Shown here piece by piece: positions 17,501-29,839 of a stretch of DNA of 64,000 nt (positions are counted from its first letter, which is position 1; each line of letters starts with the position of its first letter). The position numbers and the translations under genes are program-made. Source of the DNA: Phylloscopus collybita. Its lineage: Eukaryota; Chordata; Aves; Passeriformes; Phylloscopidae. The DNA lies in contig JAJNNQ010000019.1 of assembly GCA_027886175.1 (NCBI GenBank), positions 17,441,501 to 17,505,500 on the forward strand, given 5' to 3'. The notes beneath the pieces were generated by a model. The model had not been told where the DNA came from. It saw only the letters and a list, made by a program, of their open reading frames with translations, and ran no database searches.

Positions 17501-20500
17501 GTGATTGGTGTACTCTGGTTGGTGGGCATATTTTCCCCATCCATTGTGTCAGTGCTCTGAGAAACCCAGGGTCAGAAAATTCTAGAATAGTTTGGATTGG
17601 AAGGGATCCTCAGAGGTCATCCAGTCCACCCCTCAAATCATGATTGTCTCCTCTGTAAATCTGGAGAGAGGCTTTTTACAGCACTGAAACTGTAAAGAAG
17701 TACTTAAATAAGTAAAAGTTCTGGGACTGGCCCATTTTTGGATCAGAAACTTCTCTTTGTGGAAATTGAGTATAAAGCTCAGAACTGATGCCTGAGCTCC
17801 AGAGTATGGATCAGGACTGTACCCTCGTTGATCTGACTGTGGATATTGCTTCTCCTTGAGGTGTTCAGAGAGTGGGGAGTGTAGAGAAAGGAAAGGAGCA
17901 GCAGGACAGACTGACACACTTTGCATGTTGTTCCTGCTCATGACAATGGTTTTGGCTCCTTGTGGAGTGAGAAAATCACCTCTTCACAAAAAAGCAGGGA
18001 TGTGCGTGCTCCAGACCTGCACACGGGGCTGTTTGAGCACAGGAGGTTCAGAACAAACCTGAGGAGTGGTTTTCTGTAGCTCAGAAAAGAGAAGACAGTG
18101 TTTTAAAGACCTGTGCTTTTATGTGAATGGGAGGAAGGTGCCCACGTGACATGTTGGGAGATGAGCAAGAAGTTCATATGAGAAAATCTGGAATCAAAAA
18201 TCCTGGCGTGGCTGTGTGGATGGGCAGGAGTTCCAGGGTTGAGCTGGGATTGGAAAGTGGCTGCTTGCACAGTACCTTAGTAGGAGTGTGTCTGAGAACT
18301 TTTAAATCAGTCAATAAATCTGGCTCAAACCTGCTTGTCCTTGGCAGCCCTTTTACTAATTCCTGGTGTGTAGTTTAAGTTTCCAAGTGCTGCTGCATCC
18401 CTGGGACAAACCTGTGCAGGGCTGCTGGAGTCAGCAGGCTGTTTGGATCCACTCAGGAATGTGGGTTGGAGGCATTTCTGGGGGTGGCCCCGTCAGCACA
18501 GGCTTACCCACAAGTGAAAAGCTGTGAATCTGCTCTGAAGAGCCACTGAATCAGAAGCCTGAGTTTATATTCTCTGCTTTAGCTAGGAATGTCCTGTGTA
18601 ATCAGGATCTCTGAGTGCCACTCATGTCTCGTTTAGCATCGCCCACAGCTGAGAGATGCCAGCCTGTCAGTTTTATTCTGGCTCCTTTTTCAACACTCCA
18701 ACCCTTTTTTTATTCCACTGGTCCAAGATCAAATTTCCTGAAGCATCAAAGCACCCACATGACAGGGAGTATCCAAATAAGGAACCTTTAAAGAATAGCC
18801 CATGTTCTTGGTACAAGCAGTGTTTGGATTGTTGTGGCCACTGCTTGTGGAGGGTTATGGTATCCCCCCTAAAGCCCACCTCCCCAACCTAAGAAATCCT
18901 TAGTCTGGCCCTTGTAAGGTGCTTTGAGGGGGAGGACAGGCAGGAAGGGGGTGCTGGGCTGTTTAAATTGGGATCAGGGATGGAGACTTTGTGCAGAACA
19001 CTGAGGTGTTGCTGAGCACTGCTGATTCCACCTGTGTTCTCCAGACCAGAGGAATCTGGGCATGTCCATGCGGGTGGAGCGTTCCACGCTGGACCAAGTG
19101 AAGAAACGCTTTGAGGTGAACAAGAAGAAGATGGAGGAGAAGCAGAAGGATTATGACTTTGAGGAGAGGATGAAGGAACTCCGTGAGGAGGTGAGTCTGG
19201 ACAACAACTGAGGAAGCAAAACTCCCCAGAAACCTGTTTTGGGAGGAAATCAACCCTGATTTCTACCCTTGTTCCTCGAAAGCATTGTTCTTGGTAGCAT
19301 GGGCTTCTCATCTGCTCCTAAGAGTGGGGTTTGCTTTTCTGCTTTTGAAAAGTTTGTATTGCTGTCCCTGGAAACCCTTTCCCCCTCTTTCTGTGTGAGA
19401 GTAACCTTTTGATAGTTCAGATTTCCACTGAGACCAGCACAAGTCCATTTCTTGTCTCCCACTAGTTGTGTTGGAACTTGTGTGGTCTGGTAGCAGATCT
19501 GTATCTTCATCCATGATCTTCCACATCTCTTAGGATTGCTGGAATCCCCTTCCACAGAGCACTTGCCTCTGCGTGGCCTCCCTGAGTGTAGAAGGTGAAC
19601 GGTGGTGCTGTGGTGCAAGATTTGTGAGGAGGTGATAAAAGACAGCAGATTTCCCTCAAACGGGGGCTTAGGTGTTAGTAAACATGAAAATCAGTTATTT
19701 GAAGACCCAACAAAGTTCTGACAGCTGAGAAGCTTCTGTAGGTGCTTCTCCTCTATCAGCAGCCACTACAAATCACTGCCTGAGTCTCACTGCCCAAGCC
19801 CTGAGCTTTGCTTCACCACAGGGGAGCTCTTTGGGGTGCTCACAGAGCAGCCCCGTGCTCTGCTCTCAGGCAGGCTGTGCCCCATCTCTTTGGAGAATAG
19901 GAGGGAGGTGCCCCAGCAGCAAAGTGAGTGCTGTGGGTTGAAAAGCTGCTGCCAGTCAATGGATGGCAAGAAGGAAATCAGCAGCAGCTCCTGGTGTAGC
20001 TTTCTCCAAGGCATGGCTGTGCTCAGGAGCACAGCGGCCGGTGATGAGAGCGGTGGGAGCAGTTGCTAAGCTGGGAGCTGAAGCCATGCCTCGGTGTCAC
20101 CCAGTACAAACCTGGCTCCCTTCCAGGGCTCGTGATCCTCACAGAGCAAAACACTTTGATTAGAGCAGCACAAACTCTTTGATGCCAAACCCACCCCCCA
20201 CCCTCAAAGCCCTTCAGAGCTTCGGCTTCTGTTGCAGTGAGCAGCTGTCACTGTGCCAGGCTGAGAGCCAGCAGGCGTCACAGTCACTGGCACCGAGCAT
20301 CGGACAAGGGAATGGCTTCCTGCTCTCAAACCAGCTCCTTCTTGTCTCAGCCTTGATTCCAGGCAAAACTTGTGATGTTTGCTCAGAAGAGAGAGGTTGA
20401 TAATGCTTCATTTCATCTATTTGTGTGTGTGTGGCTCTGCTCTTGGCCTGGGATAGGGGGTGGTGGGGATTCACTGGTGAACTGAAGACTGCAGGCCAGG

Positions 20501-20783
20501 ATTTCTGCTGTTTGGTTATTTCCTCAGGCTCAGCTTGGCAACTGTGGGCAGGATTTGTGTTAATTGTGTGGTACCTGGTGTCTCAAAACTCCTTCAGCAG
20601 GAGGTGCAAATTGTTTTGCTGTTGTGTTCCTTGCTGCAGGAGGAGAAGGCCAAAGCCTACAAGAAGGAGAAGCAGAGAGAGAAGAAGAGGCGAGCGGAGG
20701 AGGATTTGACCTTCGAAGAGGATGATGAAATGGCAGCTGTGATGGGTTTCTCTGGTTTTGGCTCAACCAAAAAGAGCCACTGA
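11568..20783 (+). CDS. ZMAT2: ZMAT2, U1-type C2H2 zinc-finger spliceosome protein (complete)
   Basis: Orthologue of yeast Snu23, a nuclear component of the precatalytic (B) spliceosome associated with the U4/U6.U5 tri-snRNP. Six exons: 11568-11585, 15465-15558, 16033-16156, 17203-17276, 19045-19190, 20640-20783, joining to 600 nt, 199 aa plus stop, the usual vertebrate length. Exon 1 encodes only MASGSG. Exon 2 begins [20 protein letters not shown]. The zinc finger is in exon 4: C82-x2-C85-x12-H98-x5-H104, with H104 split across the exon 4/5 join. Exons 5-6 encode a highly charged Lys/Glu helix followed by an acidic stretch and [13 protein letters not shown]; mammals end in Tyr, here His. The protein is otherwise almost unchanged from human as I recall it. 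Intron 1 (11586-15464) carries several CR1 fragments and a 31-bp minisatellite. Transcribed divergently from HARS2. Confidence 0.97.
11918..12065 (+). mobile_element. CR1 LINE 3' fragment (ZMAT2 intron 1)
   Basis: Contains CCCTGGAGGTGTTTAAGACA, GGTCGGACTCGATGGTCTCA and a TCCAGTCGCAGTGGTTCTGT tail, in the order expected for the CR1 3' UTR. It starts about 330 bp after exon 1. Confidence 0.85.
12149..12258. repeat. 31-bp minisatellite, ~3.5 copies (ZMAT2 intron 1)
   Basis: Head-to-tail copies beginning CACCCATCCCCAGCCCCCTG and continuing GGAGGGACCCT. Unit starts are near 12150, 12181, 12212 and 12243; the last copy is partial and diverged. Confidence 0.9.
12475..12665 (+). mobile_element. CR1 LINE 3' fragment (ZMAT2 intron 1)
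   Basis: Contains GTGGAGTCACCATCCCTGGA, GGTGTTCAGGGACTGCCTGG and the terminal TTTCCACCTAAATGATTCTG, a well-preserved CR1 end. Confidence 0.9.
12853..13000 (+). mobile_element. CR1 LINE 3' fragment (ZMAT2 intron 1)
   Basis: Contains CCCTGGAAATGTTCAAGGTC, AATAACCTGGGATGGTGGAA and TTCCTTCCAATCCAAACCAT, matching a CR1 3' end. Confidence 0.9.
14265..14700 (+). mobile_element. Longer CR1 LINE fragment (ZMAT2 intron 1)
   Basis: About 435 bp. In order: CAGCCTGGGGAAGACTGAAC, AGTGCCTGAAGGGGCTCCAA, GAAGAAATTCTTCCCTCTGC, CTGGCACAGGTTGCCCAGAG, AAGGCCAGGTTGGATGGGGC and the tail AACCTAAACCATTCCAGGAT. This is the longest CR1 copy recognised in the window and covers the end of ORF2 and the 3' UTR. Confidence 0.92.
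17580..17645 (-). mobile_element. Short CR1 LINE 3' end (ZMAT2 intron 4)
   Basis: Reverse-complement CR1 terminus: AGAATAGTTTGGATTGGAAG followed by GGATCCTCAGAGGTCATCCA and GTCCACCCCTC. Confidence 0.75.
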
Positions 20784-21057
20784 GCAGCTCTGGACTCTCC
20801 TCTTTCTCTAAACAATTTGTTTTTACCCAGGGAACTCTGGATAACTCTTCAAAGACTTGATTGAGGACTTGTATGTAAATCTCCCAGTAGAAGCTGGCTG
20901 GAAGAATTGAAAAGCGATTCCATGCTCTACCTGTGCTGCAGATCAAGCTCTGCCTCTCATTAGCTTCCCTTCTCCTTCTGTGTCCTAGATCTGGCTGCTC
21001 AGCTGCTCTGTGGCCGTGTGTGTGCAGGGAAGTGCTCTGTTGGGTACCTTTTTTGTC

Positions 21058-21063
21058 AATAAA
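21058..21063 (+). terminator. ZMAT2 polyadenylation signal AATAAA
   Basis: Canonical AATAAA 275 bp beyond the ZMAT2 stop codon, followed by a GT-rich stretch, giving a short 3' UTR. Confidence 0.8.
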
Positions 21064-24000
21064 GTGCACATTCTGCACAGGTGGCCTGGTTCAGGATTAA
21101 TCTAGTTGTCAGCCAGGCCCTACTTGTCACCCAAGCTGTGTTTGAGAAGCTGGGAGGGACTCAGTTGCTTTTAGGCTCATAATGAAGGAAATGTGCTGCA
21201 GCAAGCAGTGTGAGAGGTGCCATCTTTATGGCTTGTGCTAAGCAGAGCTGGTGGCTGCATGGAGTCTGGGTTGCTGAAACTTTTCCTGTGTGTTTTATCT
21301 GCAAGGGAGATTTCCCTCCTTTTCTTTGTGTTTTATCCCATAATTTTAGTATCTTTTAAGGTAGGGGAGAAATTCCTCCCCGTGACTGGTTTAGGATAGA
21401 GCCAATGAAAGCAAGGTGTGTACAATTTGCCAGAAATAAATGGAAACGTTTCAATGGGCCCTTTGGTGGGGGTTTGATGCCTTCTTTATTTTGAGAGCTT
21501 CTGTTTCCCATCGAGAACAGCTGCTGGTGTCTCCCAGCAGCACAGAGCTGGGGTGGCCTTCTGGGGACCCCAGTGGTGGCAAAGGTGAGATGTGTGCTCT
21601 CCTCTCCTGGCTCAGCTCCCAGCTGCCCTAGGCAGGCCATTGCCATCAATCTTGGCTTTTTTTAAGTAATTCTGGAGATGGGTGTAAGAAAATGGAAGGG
21701 GAAGGGAGTTCAGGGCTGGAGACCTTCATTCCCATCAGGCAATCCAAGACAGGCTGGGCTGCCTTCCAGATTTTACCAGCCTTAGTATATTAAGGGCCAT
21801 TTTTTTCCTGTCTCCTGGCTGTCAGTGTCTCTTCACCTCTGCCTTCCCCTAAATCCACTTCATTTCTGCTTTTATTTACCTCAGTCAAACCTTGTGTGAC
21901 TCATTTCCGTCTGCAGCTAGGATTTATATTTTGCATGGCTGGGTTTTCGTAGCTCTGTCTCGCTCTCCTCTCCCTTTCTATGTATATTGATGAAATCCTT
22001 GCGCTTGCCCTTCTCCGTGCTCGTATGAAATTTCCAGCCTGGGGAAGGCTGCAGTGTTTAGCCTGCTCTTTCTAATACATCTAGAACAAATCCTGTAATG
22101 TTGTGCTGCTGTTTTAATTCCTTAATCTTAGCCTGCTGACAGCTTCATTGCCTCAGGTCTTTCCGCTTCAATTCAGATTATAATCCCCGTTGAAGATGCT
22201 ATTGAAATGATATATAGCCAGTCAGATACAGCTGTCCTTGGAGGTTTGACCCTTTTAACTTGGCAATCCTTTGACTTTGGCTCTCTGAGCACACGGGCTG
22301 GGAGGGCGACTTTCATTCCAGCCACGTTCCTAGCGCTGCTCAGGCTGCAGCACGTGGCTCCGGCTGAATGGGAGAGTGGAGACGCTGGCGCCTTTGTGCC
22401 CTCCGGGGTGCGAGAGGGATGCTGCCGTGGTTTCATACACATTAAAAGTTTAGGATGTTTCAGAGAAGATTTAGCAGCAGCCATTTTATTCCAGCCACCA
22501 GCTTTGCAGGCACCCAGCCCCTCCATGCAGCCGGTTCGACTGGCGCTGCTGAGGAGGGGGCAGAGGCTGCCCTGCACCCCCCATCTTTTCCAGCTCCTGA
22601 CCTTGGAGCTGTCTCGGTTTTCCCACGGTGTATCCCGATGTTCTTGTCTGTCCTGACACACCCAAGGGGCGAGGTGTGAAGTGGACAGCCCCACAGAAGC
22701 CTTCCTGGGGAGGTGGTGAGGTTTGCAAAGCCTCCTGCCACTGGGCCCTGCCTGTCCCTGCTCCCTGCGAGACCGGGGAGGAAATCCCTCCACAGCGCAG
22801 CGCTTTCAGTAACGAGATTCCCCTTTGGTGTGTAAAGCCTGTCATCCCCAAGCCCATCCCGAGGCCACCTGCACCCCGGGGGCCAAAGCCCCAGCCCCAG
22901 CTCCCCGTGCTGGGGCTGCTGGCGCCGGGGGAGCGCAGCTCTTTGTCTCAGCAGCTTGCTGGGAGCAGTGGTGTGTGCGGCAGCAGATACAAGCTCCTGC
23001 TGGATTCCCAGCAGCGGGAGCTGCCTCTAGCCAAGGATGAAAAGCTGGTTTCATGGGAGGAAATAATATTTAGAGAAGAGACAGATAACATTCCCTGTAC
23101 CAGCCACGTTAACCCTTTGCTCCCACCGCTGCTTAGCGAGGTGTTAACCCTTGGCTCTGGGCTCCCAGTGCTGGGGCAGTGCTTCTCTGTGGCTCCTTGT
23201 TAGCATTCACCATCTCCATGTTGAATTTAAGGTGCTGGATGTACCCATATGGGTCAGGACTTGGGGTTTCACTTGGAGAGAGAGGAGAGAAGACCCAGCT
23301 CTGCAGCTCCCTTTCTTCTCACCAGTGAACAAGGCTGGGCTGCTCTGCCCCTACTGGTTCTCGTTAGCTCTTCCACAAGTTAAAACTGGGATCTGCTGGA
23401 GTAAGGAAAGCTGTTCTGCATGGTTTGTTCATCCAGGGTGGGATGTCCTGCCTCCTCTTAATGTGAAAGTGCTTTGAGGTGCCTGGAGCCAGCTTGGTGT
23501 TCCCAGTGTGTGGGCAGAGGTGCAAGTTCCTCATGACCTGTGACTTGGAGGACCTGGAGGAGGGCTGGGCACCACTCCGCTTGAGCTGGCCTCCTTCGTC
23601 TCCATCCCACTAAATATTGATGGCAGTGTTCAGAGAAGTACTTGGGTGTCACAGCAGACCCCAGAAAAAACATAAATCTGTCTTGCCACCTTCACTTCCT
23701 CTCTCCCAGACATCTTCCCTGGCCTCATCCTGGGATGAAGGGCTGATGCCTCAGGGAGGGGCTGAGCACTAATACCCAGCTGCTCTTCTTTCTTCTTGGG
23801 TATCCTGGAAGACTTCTGGGCCCTTCCTCAAGCCTGCCCTCTACTGCTGATCCACCTTTTCCTCACACTCTATGCATCCTGCTTGAGACTAGACGAGCAG
23901 CAGCAGCATTCCCACCATCCCAGTAAAATGACTGGGACCAGGGGCCTGCAGTGATTCTGCAGAAGGGGTCCCAGCCTGGCCCTGTGTGTTACCCTGTCTG

Positions 24001-27000
24001 GGCTAGCTGAATCATTCCCTGTGACTTTTATTAGCAAAAGGACCTGATTTTTCAGCCATTTACACCAGTTTTACATCCTGAAAGATTTAAGCGCTTGGCA
24101 GGAGCTCCAGTCCTCCCACTGCTCAGGCCACAAGCTACTGCTGCCCCAGTTAGGCAGGCACTCCTGCCATTTGCCAGCATTAAAGCTAAACAACATCCAT
24201 AGGCACTATCCCTGGAAATCCTCCCTCCTGCCTGGCTTTGACCTGGTACAGTGGTGCTGGGAGTCTGTGCCACCAAGCCCTGCTCTGTTGAGGCTCCTGG
24301 GTCTCCTGTGCTCCCACCAGTGCATCATCAAGCACTGTCCCACACAGCTCTGGAGCCAGAATTCCTGCCTCCTCCCAGCTCTGTGGAGACCTCGTGTGCT
24401 GGGAGCCACCTGGATCAGCCAATGGTTGGCACAATCTGTATCCTGTCCTGCCTGCCTTGTGTGGGGGCAATGAGATGCTCCCAGGGGAGAATCTGATCTG
24501 TTCAAAGGCAAAGTTCAGCCTCTGATTAGAGCTGGGGTTGCTGCAAACCCAAAGGATCCCAGAATAGTTTGGGTTGGAAGGGACCTTGAGGATCAGCCAA
24601 TTCCAAACCCCTGCCATGGGCAGGGACACCTTCCACCAGACCAGGTTGCTCCAAACCCCATCCAACCTGGCCTTGAACACTTCCAGGGATGGAGCAGCCA
24701 CAGCTTCTCTGGGCATTGGTTAAGGAAGGGGTAGGAGGCAGAGATAGGATGAGGTGAAGATTAGTAGAGGGGAGAATTCCTGGGCTGGGAGGTATTTGCT
24801 TCCCATCTGGAGCTTGGATGACAAACTTGGATATCAGCTTTTGCAAAAAGGATCAAGCTGGGAGCCAGGGACACCCACAGTGAAGTGATGTTTGGCCTGG
24901 AGACCTTGGCAAGTTGGGCCATACTCCACACACTCAGTTTCTGGGGCTGAGCCAGCTCAGGCCACAGATGGGGCCAAGAGGGAACAAACAGGGCTCTTGA
25001 GGAAGGAGACAACCCCAGTGCCTCCCCCACCCCTGTCAGGTCCGTTGCTGCATCCAGGTCGGAGGGGTTGCTGGATGGATGGGTTCTGCTGGGCTCAGTG
25101 TGGGGCTCCTGAGCACAAGGGAGGTTTTGCTTTGTCGTAAGCGAAGTACAAAACCATCACCAGCCAGAGAACAAACAGCTCCAGGCTGGAGAGGGAACAG
25201 GGAGAGGGAGATGGGGAGGAGCAGGGGGAGCACGGGGACAGGGCATCCACAGGAGGTTTTTCAGGGACTTGTGATCTCAGAGCAGATTTCTGCTGTTGGC
25301 TGCACACCAGTGGCACCATTTCACCAACTCATGCGTGCCTCCCCATCGCCAGCTCCGCAGCGCTGGGCGCCTCGGGGGGGTCAGGGCCGCTCTGCGGAGG
25401 GCTGCGGGAATATGGTCCCTGCTCGGAGAGCGTGTGATCTGCCAGGCAGCCGGGGAGCCCCGGGGACACTGCCATGCCTTTGTTCCTCCTTCTCTTTCTT
25501 TTCCACCTTCAGATTTTTTTTTTTCCTCTCCCTCTGCTTCCAGCTGCGTATGCAGCACTCCCCCCGCTTTCCACCCACAGTTCCTGTCTTGATTTTCCTT
25601 CCCCTCTACAAATATGTGTTCCTTAGGCTCCTTCTCCTCCCTGCCCAGCTCCCCCCATCAGTGTTGCCTTCCCAAACTTCTTTTTTTTTTTTTTTTTCCC
25701 CTTCTCTCTGTTCTCCCACAGGCCCACTTCATTCCTTCCCCTTCCTGCTTCTCTCTCCTTCCCTCCAGCCTCTCGGGCTCCTGTTCACTCACTCCGTCTC
25801 CCCTTCTCTGACAGTTTGGGGGAAATCTGTCTGTGTCAACACACAAATTCCATTATTTATTGGCTGAGTGGAGCAGGGTCCTACACTCGTCTGTAATTGT
25901 CTCCAGATCAAAGCAGCTGCTGATGGCAGCTTTGCCTTCTCGCAGCAGAACACCACCCCCAGCTTCCAGCTCCCCATCCTCCCGGGGGAGTCGGGTGCGT
26001 GTGCGTTGACACCCTCGATGACTGATCTCTCAGACAGAGAGGAAAGAAGTAGGGCTGGTGGGGGAGAAAAGGGAGGCCTGGAGGATCTGCAAAGCTCCCA
26101 GGAGAAGATGGGGATGGTGGGGCGTGTCTCAGGGAGACAAAGTCCCTGGCACGGGCCGGGGGAGAGTGGGAGGGTAGAGGTGGTCCCTGTCCTGGGGATG
26201 GAGACAGAGAAATGAAGTGAAAGAAGAGACAGGGAAGCAGAAACATCCCCATGTCTGTCCAGGACTGGAAGAATTGGAATTATAGAAATGGGGATAAAGG
26301 ACAACATGCCTTTTCATGCCTTTCCCTTCTGAAACCACCAACCTATCCCAGGGATGTAGGACTTCAATGTGAACTGCAGGCACACAGCTTTGTGTGGGTG
26401 TTGATGGTGCAAGATGTCTGTGGGGAGAGGAAACAGCCACTCTGACTTCTGCCCCTTGGCCTCCTCGCTGGGGTCCTCAGCTCCAACAGGAGTGGGAGAG
26501 CTGCAGAGGTTTCTCTGCCAGAGGAGATGAGATCAATCAGAACCACCAGGCCCAGTCTTCCCACTTTATCATGATACACTGGGAAATTTGGGAATCTTTT
26601 GTTCCACGTGGATCTGCAGACACCAAAAGACATGGACACCATCAAAAGTCCAGACAGCTTGGTTCCCTCTCACTGCCTGATACATGAAGCTGTCAGGCTC
26701 AAGCCCTGGCTCTGCATTCCTGCTAACTGTCCAAAGCATTTCCTCCTGGCCATAACACTTCCCTGGCCCTACCATCATTTCTCCTCTGGTTTCTTTCTCC
26801 ACAGAGTTCGGGCAGTTTCACTTACACTTCTCCTGTAAGGTATTGTTCCAAGCCTTGAGTCGATTTTTTAACCTTTCAGAACTTCGGGCACAAGTGCTGT
26901 GCATAATATTCCAACAGCAGTCACAGTGGTGCCTGACAGAGGAGAGGTGTCACCTCCTCTCTCATAAAGCTTCTGCTCTTCCCCCAGGCAATCACCACAC

Positions 27001-29800
27001 TGTTGCTCACCTTTCTTTCCTGCCTACTGTTCCTTCATCCTTCCCAGCAGAAAGGAGACATTCCCTCAGGACTTTTTAGGGAGACCCTGTAAGAGGATGC
27101 CCACAGCAAAATAAGTAGTCCCAGCTCTCAGGACAATGGGGACACACCCCTTCTTTGGCTTTGGGTGCCAAGTCTCTTGCTCCAAGTGGAACAAGACACC
27201 AGCCATGGGAGCAGCTCCTTTGACAGCTTGGGTTTACAAGAAATTCTCCCCCCTCCAGAGCAGGAGAGGAGACTTGGCTTCCTGAGCTGCCATTGAAGTC
27301 TGTGTCCTACAGGGAGTCAGAACTGCCTCCCTCAGAGGTTGAGCAGGACTGGGCCATGTCCTGAAAATGCTCAAGGGGAGGTGACAGCTACAGAGGGTCT
27401 GCTTGGAGCTGAGCCTGTTTCAGTTTCCATCTGTTCCCAGCCAAGGGACTGGGGGAGTTGTCCCTGTGTGTGGCTGGCCAAGAGTCAGGTGTCTTCTACC
27501 AGTAGTGAGCCTTGAGTTGGCCATGTCAGTGACATCTTCTCACCTACAAACCTCCTGGAACTCCATGGCCACATCACACCTGGTGCAAAAGGTCTTCCTG
27601 CACCACTGCAGAGGAAGAGGAGGGTGGTAAGCAACTCCAGCACCTTGCAGAGCAAACCCCATGGACAAGGACTTCCAGTGGGAATAGAGTCCTGGCATCC
27701 TTCATTGCTCCATCCACCCCTGGGCAGGGTGCCTGTGAGGAGAAGTGGTTCCTGACAAACCTGGGACCTGTGCTCTGGAAGCCTGGGCTCTCCAGGCAGC
27801 TCTTTCGCTTGCCTTGGTGACCTACTCACCTCTGTTCAGTGACTGGGACTTTTCAGGTTCACAAGGGATTTTTTTCTGTTGGGACATCTGGAGGATCCTG
27901 GGGCATCCCTACTCAGAGCTAGATTCAGCAGCTCAGGAGGATCTCCAGGATGAGAATCCCTGCCCCAGCCCAGTCCCTGTGACACCCTCATGGTGAAGAT
28001 TTTTTCCCTAATAGGAATTTCCCTTCTCCAGCTCATGCCTCTACTTTCTCATCTTGTGCACTTCTGAAAGGAGATGGGCATGTGTCATATCTTGCATGGC
28101 AGCACACAAGGGCAGGCAGAGTGCCCACCAGCCCTGATAAACACACAAAGACGGCCACCATCCCCTCCAGGGCATGGGTCTTCCTCCCAAGGGAAGGCAG
28201 GGAATCAAAGCTTTGGAGCAGAAGGAGCACTGGTCAGGGCATCCTGCTGCAAGAAAGTATTATGGCTTCACAGACCAAATCCCCAGCACCTGACCCTACA
28301 GGAACAACCCCAGAGTGACTTCCCAGCTGCAGGGCCAGGGCTGCTCTCATTTCCATCAGGAGACCTCCCCCTTCCACTGCGTTTGCCCTCTTGGGCACCA
28401 CAAACTGTAACTGCTCCCGCTTGGAGCGAGGAGGGAGCAGCCAAGCCACATGCACGGCTGGGCAGACGGGCGCCCTGGGGAGCTGGGGGAAGGGCTGTGT
28501 GGTCTGGCAGGGACAGCGTTTCTTGCAGCCCCTTCTGCTGCCCCAGAAGGCAGCAGGCAGGAAAATGGAGTGACAGTGGTGGCTGGGCAAGGTTTAGTGC
28601 CCACAGGCGGCTGAGTGATGGTCCCCCCCGCGGTCCCTCTGCTCTCTGCATGACTTTTCCAAGGCAGCTCAACCTGCGGCGTCTCCTGCTCCATCCCACC
28701 CTGATCTCCCCGAGCGGCCGTGCCAAGGCACATCAGAGCTGACCCGCGGCATCTGGCCACCCGCCCGCCTGTGCCAAGACATCTCAGAGAGACAGACCCC
28801 CCTTCGAGCTTCCAGCGTTTTCCAAAAGCAAGCTCCCAGCTGCATCCTGATTCCCTACCCCGAGAGAACAGGGCTGGCAGCTGAACACTCCTCTGCACCA
28901 CAAGAGGGGCCTTAAAATCTACAGGGTACAAAGTGGGGTGTTGGTGGTGCACTGTCCCCATTCCATCCCCTCGTCCTGCTGCTCACCCTCCTCTGCTGTG
29001 TTCCCCCCAAAAAAGGCTCCTCTTTGGATTCCTCACCCCTCTGCAGCAGCGCCAGCCTGTGCTGTTTCCTTCAGGAAAGGGATCCTTGGAACAAATCTGT
29101 TCTCCCTAACCCCCACCCCCCGACCCCGATTGAGCTTGGTTCCCTGGAATAATGGGGTCTGGGAGTGGTGCTAGAAGAGACTGCAAGATCTGGGGAGATG
29201 GGGAAAAGGAACAGGATGGGACTATCCTGTGATGTCCCTTAGGGGAGGGAAGTAAGGAGGGACGTGACACGGTTCCCCCCCAAGGAGGCAGCGGTGAAGA
29301 TGTCCGGGGGTGGGGGTGCATTACCAAGCAGAGTAAGGGCGGGAAGGACCGGGCAGGGAGTCGGGGCTGGGGGGCTCGGATCCTGCCGGTGCACCTGGGG
29401 GAGCAGGAAGTGGTGGTGAATATTTTACTCTAAATCAAACAATAGGACCAGAGCCGCTCCAATGATTTTGCAGAATGCGTTTGGTCGGAGACGGGGAGGG
29501 GGGGAGGAGGACTGGAGGGAATGAAATAAGACCCCCGAAAATTTCTGTGTCCCGTCTCACCCCCACCCTCGATCCCCTCTCTGGCCTGAGCAGCGCTCGA
29601 GGGGGCTCCCGGAGGAGCGCTACCCGCTCCATCCCACCTCCGGGGTCTCAGCCCCGGGAGGGCTGGGCGGTGATGGAAAGGGAGGGAGAGAGGCTGGGGG
29701 GGGGGGGGGAGAGCAAATCGGGGATTGGGGAGGGATTAGAAAGAAACAGATCGGGGCGGGGGTGACAAAGACGCTGCCAGGGGTGGTCCTGGCGTGGGAG
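21064..29800. other. ZMAT2 to protocadherin intergenic region
   Basis: No coding exon with family resemblance, codon signal and splice sites was found. It contains one CR1 end (24555-24722), pyrimidine runs around 25490-25780, and GC-rising sequence toward the right. A stretch at 22110-22300 is relatively AT-rich with homeobox-type TAATCC and looks like candidate conserved non-coding DNA, but this cannot be shown from one sequence. Confidence 0.6.
24555..24722 (-). mobile_element. CR1 LINE 3' fragment (ZMAT2-protocadherin spacer)
   Basis: Reverse-complement CR1 end: AATAGTTTGGGTTGGAAGGG, CCCCTGCCATGGGCAGGGAC, CATCCAACCTGGCCTTGAAC and GGATGGAGCAGCCACAGCTT. Well preserved. Confidence 0.92.
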
Positions 29801-29839
29801 ATGGCGCGGGGGACAGGCTGGCAGTGACCGGCGCTGCCG

